NCBI GenBank assembly: GCA_016617855.1 | Contig: JAECUM010001081.1 | Location: 1 to 64,000 of the forward strand | Direction: 5' to 3' | Source: Megalonaias nervosa | Taxonomy: Eukaryota; Mollusca; Bivalvia; Unionida; Unionidae | DNA length: 64,000 nt | Shown: one piece after another, positions 1 to 12,813 of the stretch | Numbering within the stretch: position 1 is the first letter of the stretch | How the letters are laid out: every line of letters starts with the position of its first letter | Program-made: the position numbers and the translations under genes | The notes under the pieces: model-generated | The model's database searches: none | The model's input: only the letters and a program-made list of their open reading frames with translations | Told to the model about the DNA's origin: nothing

Positions 1-304
1 AAAAATCTGGACACAAACTCCAGTTCTGACAACCAGTAATTTTTGTCCTAAAATACTGGGTCTAAAAAATTGTTTTTCCCACTGTAGTTTGTAAAGTGAA
101 TAGAAAGTCTATATTATTTGGTATCATTACAGAGGTATATTTGTCTACTTTTCTTTAATACCAGCCAGTTTGGTGTAGCATAAATGCTGTTGACAGTATA
201 GAGCTTGGAAGTAGGTTACAACCGTATGCCACATAAACATGACATGTGGAGTAAATGAGTTAAACAGGCTTCAATGTACTATAATTAACAAATCTCCAGC
301 TTAC
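1..304. other. Start of UBASH3 intron 6, nothing recognised
   Basis: AT-rich DNA left of the exon 6 donor. No coding block, repeat array or mobile-element end was recognised. Confidence 0.5.
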
Positions 305-513
305 CCATGGAGGGTCCAGGTCCAGGTTTCAGCTGTGCGAACAGTGTAGGGACCAGGGAACATGCCAGAGATCCCTGTTAGCCAGGAGGTGCCTTGATAC
401 CACTGGTCCTTACTTTGTGTGTATTCATGAGGGTCCACAAGTATAAAATCCCCATCAATCAGCTCTAACTCATCAATCAGACCAGGCTGGTAGGCCTTGA
501 TGACTTTCCTAAC
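305..513 (-). CDS. UBASH3: UBASH3 exon 6: SH3 domain
   Basis: Encodes [18 protein letters not shown] and [18 protein letters not shown], then [19 protein letters not shown]. This is an SH3 fold pattern (ALYxY-like start, DELEL, GD-I, W, G-x-x-G-x-FP-x-Y) and matches the UBASH3 SH3 domain. Acceptor TTGTAG just right of 513, donor GTAAGC after 305, ending in phase 2. The next exon is off the left edge. Confidence 0.88.
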
Positions 514-3500
514 CTACAAGACAAAGTAAATTTTTTAGTAAATCATGTTTCTCTGAAAATATATACCTGATCACACTTAAGATTTCAAAACTGCCCTCTG
601 CTACCTCCAAATACAGCCATCAGTGAAAGACAAAACAGTCTTTCCATTTATATATCATTTTGATTAAGAGAACTACCTCTTACAGGTTAACTTCCCCTGA
701 TCCTGCTTGACAGCCACCAGTCTCCTAGATATAATCTGTTGAAGCATGAGTAAGACCTTTAACAGGATGCTCACACTATAGGGAAGGGTGGGAAGGATTT
801 ATAGCAATGTGATTGGCTAATTTTTTTGTGGAGAAACATAATTTACTAAACAATTTCCTCTCTACATCAAATACATTACCCAATCACATATCATCAAAAG
901 AACTGGTAAGATGACGAGGAAATGCATGAGCATCCAGCATCTACTTGTCTCATTCTGTAGGAGCATGATGATAGCTCTGTGAAAGGAAAAACTTTAATGT
1001 GAGTTTAGCACAAACAAAAATAATGCATTTACAGACCTGCCACCACTAACAAAGATGTCTCAGTATGGCAATTGATTTTTTTCTGTTTGACCAGTTTTCC
1101 GTAAGGTGTAAGAAAATATCATTTACTCCTATTGTAAGTTGGAACACATGTATTTAAAATGTTCAGTATTCAAAATGATGCAGGGACGGTAAAAATTATG
1201 TTCAGCTGAAAAGTTTGTAAAGTACTCACAGAATTTATTTAACTCTAGTACAGTTGCACAACTTCAGTTCCAAACCCTATGGCACTCAATTTTTAATGGT
1301 ATCTCTCAACTTGACATAATTCCTGGAATGTTTAATCAATTTCATATGATGATGACAGTCATATCTCCAGCTACAAGACAATGTAATTGTTGCCCTTCCT
1401 GCTTTTATATACAAGAATATGAATATTCCTTTTGATTCCTATGTACTGATTATTAACACCTTTTAAGAGGCATGTTTTCCCTTTCATCTTCAACAGGTAT
1501 CGATTGCTGATCACCCACCATTTTTTAAAACATTTCTGTAAGGGTACACATCAATCATACACCAAAATAAAGGGAATTAAAAGTTCTTTGAACAGTACCT
1601 AAGATATAAAAGGTCTTTTTTAAATAGCCAGTATAACCAGAGGGTAAAACCTGGGAAATTCTTTTTCTTTAAAAATGTAACCCTATCTAAAATGCAAAAC
1701 ATTAGAGTGCCACCTATTAACAGTGTGATCATGCAGACACTTTGCATGAAAAAATATGTACAGTTTAAAACATCTGAAATACCCTGGTGATAATTGTCTA
1801 GTTTCCTGACCAACTCCACTAAATTTATTATGAAACCCAGATCAAAAAATTAAACATGGATGAGACAATTATCTGGATTTTACTGCAACAATATTTCCAT
1901 AGTTTTTGCTTTTATTATCTAAGTCCATATTTTAAGGGCCATTTTCGTAAGACTTATGACAAAATCATGAGGGTCGGCAGGTCTGCATTTATACATGTGT
2001 GAGGTATATCCCTATGGGATACCAAAAGTTTCCTGGGCAAATCCAGTGAAAGTTGCAGAGTCATGCCCAATGCTGAAGTTGTGCTTTCAAGAATGGGGCA
2101 TGGTAACTGCTTTAGCAGCAACCAATGGCCTAAAGAGATTCATCTGTCTCTTTTGTGAGGCCATGTGACACAAATAGATGCTGAAGAAAGCAGACTGACT
2201 GTGCCAACCAAATGACTCCACCATGTCTCACACTGACACATTATGTCCAGACTCATGAATGTTGCTCAGATTTTTGAGCCAAAATCTTTAGAAGTCACAC
2301 CTGATCCTGATGATCTAACAATACCTTATAGAAAATGACATGTGCTTATAGGGTTATGTCTTGCTTTCATGCCTTACCAGGAGGAACAGCACTGCAGACT
2401 CTTTGTATGCCTCTGATAGCATCAGAGGGCACAAACTGGGTCCTGCACCTTTACCTCTCTTAATGATAGAGATAGCAAATAATTATTTGTTGGTTGCCTA
2501 GCAACAGCAACCTGCTCTTAGAAAGAAAACCATGTTGCATCACTAGAACAACTCATGCATCAAAACAGAACTGTATGTAGTTTTGATCCATAAACAGTTC
2601 ATGCAGCTCAATCATCTTGCAAACTGAAGCTAGTGCAACCAAGAGGCAAGTTTGTATGATAACTGTGTCAGTGAGGTGGAGGGCAGGGGCTTGACCTGAA
2701 ATGAGTTCAGCCACATCAAGACTAAAGAGATGTTCTCATTGGGAACAAGGGGAGTGAGCTCAGTCTGGATATGTCTAGAATGACAAAAAGTCATAAAGGT
2801 CCTTGTTGCAACCAAAAATGTATCTTCCATGATGTCTGAACATGTATGAGATCATAGAATGATATCCCTTGATTGAGGTTGGGACTAGCTTCTTGCCCTC
2901 AATGAGAAACTAAGTTAGCCAGTTGGTGACAGAGCTGTAAAATGTGTATCATTTGTAGTTCCGATATTTGACAGAAATTGCTTGTCATGGCATCGATTGG
3001 ATCGGAGTTCATCATTGCAGCTGGCACTGGTGTGGTATCATCATGAGGGTTGGGGGGTGGCATCTCAATGTACCCAATATATCGATCAAAGATTCTGAAT
3101 TCAGATGAATACTTAGAATTTCATGATCAGAAGATCTGAAGCATGCCCTTTTCTTAGATCACTTCAATTGCCTTTTAAGACATTGCACCACACTTCTCTT
3201 GTCTATATAGCATACATGCCACTTATGTGTCAAGAAGAGCACTTCCTGTCTGCCAGGCACAGATTGTGTTTGTCCACCATGACTTTAAAGTGCCTGCCAG
3301 GTATATATCATGGTTGTCCACCATGACTTTAAATTGCCTGCCAGGTATGTATCATGGTTGTCCACCATGACTTTAAAGTGCCTGCCAGGCATGTATCATT
3401 GTTGTCATCACTTTAAAGTGCCTGCCAGGTACAGATCATGAATGTCCACCATGACTTTAAAGTGCTAACACAATGCCAGGCATGTAAAAATGATTGTCCA

Positions 3501-6500
3501 CTATGACTTTGAATTGCCTGCCAGGCATTATCAAGGTTGTCATGACTTTAAAGTGCCTACACTTTTTGTACTTGACTGACACCTGTTTTATGAAAAGGAG
3601 AAGAAAAATACTGAAGTGCATAAAAGAAATATATAATTTTTTGCATAGACAAACTTTCATTACCGAGTTGACCTAAAAAGTGCATAGAATCCAGCGCAAT
3701 ACAATTACACCGGTGAAATTTGAGTGTTACTAATCAATATCACATGAACAATAATGACTGGTAAAAACATGCAAAAATACAAATAAATTCAGTGGGTTAA
3801 TGCAAATGTCATATGTACAAGGTATAACAACATTTTTTTACTACACCATTGAAAATAAATGATGGATGGTAAAAAATAAAGAGGTTTCAGTGAAGTTTTG
3901 GAGGCATTGTTCACAGTTGCTAAGTCTACTTGGTGAGAGTAATGTATTTACTAAACATGTTTCATAAAGTATAATGTCTGATCAATACAAGTTTAAGAGT
4001 TTATGTATCAGATATTATTAAATGATTCTGTCAGCGATGATCTTTCACTGCATGGCATAATGTCACATGTTATGTGATATTTCGGCATGTCATGTGGTGA
4101 TCATTTACTTTTATGTTACATCATGATGTTAAATTCTTAGTATAATGCAGTTAAAATGACTTGCATAAAATTCTAAAGAAACTTAACAGTCAATTTATTA
4201 TCAAAAGCATGAAATGAAGCAATAAATATGCTTCTTGAAATGTTGACTGTGAACTTTAAAAACAACTAAACTTATTAAGTTGAACTGCACTTCACATCTT
4301 TCAATACCAAGTTTAAGGGTTCACAAAACTTAACATTCACCTCATCAAAGGCTTAATAATGTAATATAATAGTATACACTGTGTCATACTCAGTAATGTA
4401 ATATAATAGTATACACTGTGTCATACTCAGTAATGTAATATAATAGTATACACTGTGTCATACTCAGTAATGTAATATAATAGTATACACTGCGTGGTAC
4501 TCAGTAATGCAATACAATAGTATACTGTTATGTGTAGGCTCATACAAAAGTAACAAAAGAAAAAAGTGAGGTCAACAAGCTTTGTAAATTTAACAAAATA
4601 ATTTATTTCCCTAGAAAACAAGGTAAAAACATGAAATCGGACTTATGGTTTGTGAAATTAATCCAAAAATTAATCCTACAATTCAAAAATATAAGTCCTA
4701 TCACTAAAAAGTTCTAATTGAATCCAAGTTTGAATCTCAATGAAGTTCCAATATGGAAGACAATGATGTCCTCTATAACCAGTTTGTGTTGATGTGTCAA
4801 CAGTTCCTTGTTGAGTCACCAAGTATATAATTCTGGCTTTAGAATTCCGAATAATTTTTAGTAAATGTCTCTGTCCAAGAATTTCGATAAGAAGAGTATT
4901 TTCCAGGGTGAATAAATTATTTTAAATAAAAAACTCAATTCAAATGACAACAACAGGAATACCTTTTGGCCTGAAGGTATAATTCATGACTAAACTAGAA
5001 AACACTGAGATTGAGAATTATATCCAACTAAAATGTAATTTCAAGCCCACGTGATGGGTCATGTGATCACTCACTACAAGTCAATTAGCACGTAGGCTAG
5101 AATAGTCCTAGCTAAGAATCAGATTCCCACACTGGAAATGAATTTAAAAATAAAACTGTTTACAACAGAGCTAACAAATGGGCTGAACATGACCTTGGTA
5201 ATAACCAATCATTGTCACTTAGTGTTTACAAAATCGGAACCAAGGTCAAGAACTAGGTTAGCTAAAAATACAATGTAGCAATCATTTTGCGTTCTAAACA
5301 GGCTAAAAGAACTGAACTAAATTTACTGGGAAAAATGTCAAATCCAGTAAAAATATTATCCTTACAATCAAATGTAATGAAATAAAAATAAAGTAAAAGG
5401 GAATTTAAAACTAACACACAAGTAATTAAATTACATATAAGTAACACTTCACCCCATAAAGAAAAAGAAAGATTTATATAATAAAGCTTTTTTTTACCGT
5501 AGGTAAATTATACATGAGGTAAAACAAAATTACATAAGAAGAACTCTTATGAATTATATAAAGTGTACATGAAATAATATTTCCATACACTGGAAAGTGC
5601 ATCTGCAATTAAATTGTCTTTTCCCTTGATGTGCCTGATGTCAAGATTATATTCTTGTAACAACAAACTCCACCTTAATTATCTTTGATTTTTATTTTTC
5701 ATCTTGTCGAAAGTAAGGGAGTTGTGATCACTAAACACAACAACCGGAGAAGGAGCTGAACTAAAGTAAACTTCAAAATGCTGTAATGCCAATATTAAAG
5801 CCAAACATTCCTTCTCGATTGTTGACTAATTTCTTTGGTGCTTATTTAATTTCTTAGAGAAATAGCACATTGGATGATCAACACCATTTCTATCTTCTTG
5901 AATCAATACTGATCCAACCCCAACGTCACTTGCATCAACAGATAGTTTAAAAGATTGAAATTTGCAGCTGTAAGAACTGGCTCACTTTTAAGTATGGCTA
6001 ACCTATCAAAAGCCTCCTGACATTTTTCAGTCCACTGAAACTTGTTTTTCTTGCTCAACAAGTTTATCTGGGGTTCAGCAATATTAGAAAAATTGGAACA
6101 AAATTTCCGATAGTAACCAGCCATACCCAAAAATCGCATCAGTTGCTTTTTACTGACAGGCACAGGGAAATCAGAGATAGCCTTGACCTTAGCATCTACA
6201 GGTTTAATTTTTCCATGTCCGACAGTATGTCCTAGAAAAGTTACATAAGCGCGGCAGAACTCACTTTTAGATAAATTAATTGTCAAACTTGCATCACTGA
6301 GTCTGTCAAAGAATTTCCGAATTGTTGCTAAATGTTCTTTCCAGGTGTCATTGTAGATGATGACATCATCGATGTAAGCATCACATTTATCTAGACCTGA
6401 GGGAATCATATTCATCAAATGTTGAAAGGTACTTGGGGAACCCTTCATCCCGAATGGCATTACTTTATATTGATAGAGTCCATCTGGAGTCACAAATGCC

Positions 6501-9500
6501 GAAGTTTCCTTTGCCCTTTCCGTTAGTGGAATTTGCCAAAATCCTTTCAGAAGGTCAAATTTGGTGATGTACTTGGCATTTCCAATTTTATCAATAGTCA
6601 TCGATTCTTGGTAATGGAAATGAATGTTTTTGTCACACTGTTCACCTTCCTATAATCAGTACACATATGGAAAGTTTTATCTGGTTTCGGAACAAGTATA
6701 CATGGTGAACTCCAGTCACTTTTACTGGGCTCTATGAAATCATTCTCCAGTAAATACTGAATTTCCTTTTTCAAGTATTCTTGTTTGATAGGGTTCATCC
6801 TGTATGGGTGTTGTTTCACAGGTTTTGAATTCAATATTTCAACGTCATGAAAAATTTTGTTTGTCCTCATAGGAACATCTGGAAATAAGTGCTCATGTTC
6901 AAATAATAGCTGTTTAAGTTCATTCTTTTCCTGTTGTTGCAAATGTAAAAGTTTCTGGTCCAGATTTTTCATAATTTCCGAATTGCAAAGATTTGTTGCT
7001 CCAAAATCAATAGAGTCCGATTGAATTCCTTTACTTAAATCCTCAGTGAGTGGGACAGGTACAACTAAATTAACTGCATGATTTACTTGGCTATCTCTTT
7101 CAATATAATCCTTTAACATGTTAATGTGGCAAAGTTGTTTTTGTTTTCACCTCCCAAGAGTATTTATGATGTAATTTAAATCATTTACTTTCTTTTCAAC
7201 CGTGTACAGACCATAATATTAGGCCTGAAGAGGATTTTGTGGAATGGGCAAGAGAGCTAAAACTCTATCATCAGGCTGAAAACTCCTTTCCTTTGAGTTT
7301 TTATCATATCTTAATTTCATTTTTGACTGAGTAGAGTGCAGATTCGCTCTTGCGACCTCACAAGCCTTTGACAACTTATACTTAAAATCTGATACATAAT
7401 CAAGAAGATTAAGTTCAGTATCTTCATTAGAAAGAAGCTTCTCTTTCAACAACTTCAATGGTCCATGCACAGTGTGTCCAAAAACTAGTTCAAAGGGACT
7501 GAATCTTAAAGATTCTTGAACTGACTCCCTAACAGCAAACAAAAGTAAATGAATGATTTCATCCCAATCTTTACCAGTATCAAAGCAATATGATTGAATC
7601 ATATTCTTCAAAGTCTGATGAAATCTTTCTAAAGCCCCTTGGCTCTCAGGGTGATAGGCAGAATATTTGAATTGTTGAATGCCTAATTCATACATATCTT
7701 GCTGGAATATTCCAGACATAAAATTTGACCCTTGATCCGATTAGACAGATTTGGGAAGGCCAAACTGAGTAAAAAACTTTATCAAAGCTTTTACTATAGT
7801 TTTGGTTTTAATATTCCTCAAACGAATTGCTTCTGGGAATCTTGTTGACGCACACATAATGGTCAACAAATATTGGTTGCCTGACTTGGTCTTAGGTAAG
7901 GGACCAACACAATCTACCATAATTCTGCTAAATGGTTCGTCAAATGCAGGAATAGGTTGCAGGTGAGCCTTAGGTATCTTCTGATTGGGTTTTCCTACCA
8001 TTTGACAAGTATGACAAGATCTACAGTATTTACAAACATCACTTTTGATTTTTGGCCACTAAAAGTGAGTGAAGAGTTTGTGATAAGTCTTATTAATCCC
8101 TAAATGACCAGCTAGAGGAGTTTCATGGGCCAGACTAAGAATTTCCTGTCTGTATGATTTTGGAACTACAATTTGATAGTTCACTGACCACTCGTCACCA
8201 GCAGATACCTCGGGAGGTCTCCATTTTCTCATAAGAATTCCATTTTTAATGACAGACAGATACTTCAGTGGCTTCAGTTTCACTAATGGCCCTCTGAAAC
8301 AAACAGGAGATCTCAGGATCTTTTTCCTTTTCGACGACAAGTGATTGTCGTTTGTCACCCTGATTAGATAAAAGAGAACGAGGAGTTAAAAGAGGATCAC
8401 TGTGATCAATACCTTTCGACTGATCCAAACAAGGAGTGAAAGTGACCTCCTCAAAAGCCTGACCAATACATGTGTCAGCTAAAGGAATATTTTCCTTATC
8501 AAAATCATTCTCAAGAGCTTTCTTTGCCATAGCTCTAGTAACTGCACAAGCTGGGTATAAATCAGGGAATTCTTTTTCAATTGGATCAACTTTCTGATCC
8601 AAACAAGGCTTGTCAGTTACAAGTGGATTAACCACAACCTTGTCTCCAGCTAGGTCATTGCCTAGTAACAAAAGAATGCCCTCAATGGATAAAGAAGGCA
8701 CTATACCAACTGTCACAGGTCCTGAAACTAAGTCTGATGACAAATTTACAGAATGGAGAGGAACATTAACAAAGCTGCACTCTACTCCCTGAATGAGAAC
8801 ATTCTCATTAGAAGAAGACTTCTCGGAAAAAGGCAAAGTACCTGATAATAAAAGACTCTGAGAAGCTCCTGTATCCCTTAAAATTTTAATAGGGATAGGA
8901 TTGGCCAAATCACCAAGAGTGATAAAGAACCCTTCGACATAAATGGTTCATAATTCTCCATAATAAAATCAGACTGGGGTTTCTGAGACCCAACAAATGT
9001 ATTGTTTTCAATACATGACTGTGACCTTGACCTCTTAGAAATAAGAGCATTTGGGATAGGTCTATCTTGATTCTGATGCTTACACTTCAATTCAATTTGA
9101 AGCAATCAGAAATAACGTGTCCTTTCTTCTTACAATAGGTACACATAAGAAGAGACAAAGATTTTGAATCAAGCTTATCAGAAGCTTGATTTTTAAAAGT
9201 TGTGCCAGATTGAGTTTTAGAAGGAGTCGTATTAGGCTGAAATACCTTTTTACCAGCAGATTGCTGAGTGAAAGACTTGCCTACAACAGAAACTTTATGA
9301 GTTAAGAAATACTTATCAGCAGCACAAGCAGCATTTTCCAAGGTTTTGATCTGATGCTCTTCAAGAAAAGTTTTAATGTCGCTATGGACACAGTTCTTGA
9401 ACTCTTCAAGTAATACAAGTTGTTTGAGATTTTCATAATCATGTTCAACTTTCTCGGCTAAACACCATCTATCAAATGACTGCTCTTTTTCTCTTTCGAA

Positions 9501-12500
9501 TTCGACATGAGTTTGTCCAGCATCTTTTTTATAGTTCCTAAAATTTTGCCAATAAGCCTCAGGGACTAACTCATAATCCTTCAAGATGCATTCTTTAACC
9601 AAATCATAGTCAGCACTTTGATGAACTGACACTGAATGGTAAATATCACTAGCTTTACCAATTAGTACACACTGTAATAATTGAGTCCAATGCTCCCTTG
9701 GCCATTTCAAATTTTCAGCAACTGTTTCAAAACAAGGAAAAAAAAATATCTGTCTACTTCTTTTTCTCTAAAAGGGGGCACTAACCTGATATTTCTTGTA
9801 ATATCAAAACTTGAATTTGTATGTCAAGTGGGATCGTGCTTTTCACTTGCCAGCTCCATTTCTTTCAGTTTAATTTGAAATTCCTTTTCATCCTTCTCAT
9901 TTTGCATCTGTCTCTCTCTCTCCCTCTCTTCTAATTGCTTTTGTTTCATTTGTCTATCTTTCTCTCTCTCCTGTCTCTCTCTCTCACCTCTTTCTCAAAT
10001 TGCAACTGCAATTGTTTCTCTTCTTTCTGTAAATGCATTTGTTCTTTCTGTAATTGCATTTGTTCTTTCTCTTTTTCCAATTGCAGCTGCATTTGTTTCT
10101 CTCTCCTCTTTTTCCAATAACATTTGTTCTTTTCTTTCTGAAGTTCAAGCCTCCTTAAATGTAATTCCATCTTGTATTTTAATTTCAATTCCTTTACTTT
10201 TATATCAGAGTCTGATGCAGACTTACTGATCGAACCCAAAACACTTTTATCAAAAACATTCTTGTCTACCAAATCCTGGATCAAAATGTTTTTAATTTCT
10301 TGCTTCGTTAAGGAAGATTTTGCCTCAGAAAGATTATATTTTCTGGCAAGTTCAAGCAACTCATCTTTTTTCAAAATATCCAACTGCTCCTGAGTAGGAC
10401 TTGAAAGAAAAGTCTCCACTTTTGATGACATTGTGAAAAAAAAAAGCCTGTTCATTCCACTAAAAATTTCAAACAAAATATGAAATAGTACATGGGATTT
10501 AAAATATTCTGAAAACTAGGGGAATTTAAATTTCAAAAAACAATTTTCTGAAATATTTTAGCCAAAATTCATATATCACAAGGACAAGACCCCAATTTTC
10601 CTTTGTTACGTGTAGGCTCGTAAAAAAGTAACAAAAGAAAAGGGTGAAGTCAACATGCTTTGTAAATTTAACAAAATGATTTATTTCCCTAGAAAACAAG
10701 GTAATAGGACTTATGGTTTGTGAAATTAATCCAAAAATTAATCCTACAATTCAAAAATATAAGTCCTATCACTAAAAAGTTCTAATTGAATCCAAGTTCG
10801 AATCTCAATGAAGTTCCAATATGGAAGGTGATGACGTCCTCTATAATCAGTTTGTGTTGATGTGTCAACAGTTCCTTGTTGAGTCTCCAAGATTATAATT
10901 CCAGCTTTAGACTTCCAAATAATTTTTAGTAAATGTCTTTGTCCAAGAATTTCAAAGAAGAAGAGTATTTTCCAGGGTGAATAAATTATTTTAAATAAAA
11001 AACTCAATTCAAATGGCAACAACAGGAATACCTTTTGGCCTGAAGGTATAATCTACAACTAAACTAGAAAACAATGAGATTGAGAATTATATCCAACTAA
11101 AACATAATTTCAAGCCCACGTGATGGGTCATGTGATCACTCACTACAAGTCAATTAGCACGTAGGCTAGAATAGTCCTAGCTAAGAATCAGATTCCCACA
11201 CTGGAAATGAAATTAAAAATAAAACTGTTTACAACAGAGTTAACACGTGGGCTGAACATGACCTTGGTAATAACCAATCATTTTTACTTAGTGTTTACAA
11301 AATCGGAACCAAGGTCAAGAACCAGGTTAGCTAAATATACAATGTAGCAATCATTTTGCGTTCTAAACAGGCTAAGAGAACTGAACTAAATTTACTGGGA
11401 AAAATGTCAAATCCAGTCAAAATATTATCCTTACAATAAAATGCAATGAAATAAAAATAAAGTAAAAGAGAATTTAAAACTAACACACATGTAATTTAAT
11501 TACATATATGTAACAATACACTGTGTCATACTCAGTAATGTAATATAATAGTATACACTGTGTGGTACTCAGTAATGTAATATAATAGTATATGCTGTGT
11601 GGTACTCAGTAATGTAATATAATAAACTAAAGTATACACTGTGTAGTACTCAGTAATGTAATATAATAGTATATACTGTATGGTTCTCAGTAATGTAATA
11701 TAATAGTATACACTGTGTGGTACTCAGTAATGTAATATAATAGCATAAGCTGTTTGGTTCTCAGTAATGTAATAAAATAGTATACACTGTGTAGTACTCA
11801 GTAATGTAATATGATAGTATACACTGTATGGTTCTCAGTAATGTAATATAATAGTATACACTGTGTGGTACTCAGTAATGTAATAAAATAGGATATGCTG
11901 TGTGGTACTCAGTAATGTAATAAAATAGTATACACTGTGTGGTATTCAGTAATGTTAATATGTGACACTGCAAGGTCCTATCTCAATGTGGGGCATGCAA
12001 TTTTTATACATCATATTAATGATGCTGACAATTTTAATGACAGTGTCGATGATGATAATTTCTATGATACAGCATCAATGATGTTGATAATTTATGTGAC
12101 ATAACATTAACAAAGATGATAACTTATAAAACATAACATCAATAATGCTGGTAACTTTGACATAACATCAATAATGTTGATAATTTTTATGATAACATCA
12201 GTGATGCTGATAATTTTTATGTCATAACATCTGTGATGTTGATAATTTATATTACATAACATAAACCAAGCTGATAATTTTTATGACATTACATCAATCA
12301 TGCTGGTAATTTTTAGACATAACATCAATCATGCTGGTAATGTTTATGACTGAGATCATTGATGCTGATAATTTTTATGACATAACATCAATAATACCAA
12401 CAATTTTTATGACAAAACATCAATAATGTTGGTAACTTTGACATAACATCAATGATGCTGATAATTGTTATGACATAACATCAATAATACCAAACATTTT

Positions 12501-12718
12501 TATGATATAACATCAATAATGTTGGCAACTTTGACATAACATCAATACTGATAATTTTTATGACATGACATCAATGATGCTGATAGCTTTTAAGACGCTG
12601 ATAATTTTTAGACATAACATCAATGCTGATAGTAATTTTTATGACAGTGATGCTGATAATTTTTTTACGACATAACATTATTGATGCTCATAATTTATCA
12701 CATAACATCAATGAAATG

Positions 12719-12813
<95 letters not shown>

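Larger units (their letters stand above)
4526..11515 (-). mobile_element. Gmr1-like Ty3/gypsy LTR retrotransposon, full length but decayed
   Basis: Seen: two similar LTRs (4526-5446 and 10604-11515), a 4-bp target duplication ATAC (4522-4525 and 11516-11519), and minus-strand coding remnants. Order in the element's own direction is gag, protease, integrase, reverse transcriptase, RNase H. Known: Ty3/gypsy elements normally place integrase last; the Gmr1 clade is the exception with the copia-like order. A purine-rich stretch (GGGGTGAAG on the minus strand, 5447-5455) next to the 3' LTR is a plausible polypurine tract. Several in-frame stops and frame changes show it cannot make its full polyprotein. 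The two LTRs differ at scattered sites, so the insertion is not recent. Confidence 0.85.

Noticed and set aside
3245..3560. Regularly spaced repeats that could suggest a CRISPR array
   Set aside because: Units are imperfect, of uneven length and have no unique spacers; the genome is eukaryotic. The same applies to all other arrays in the window.
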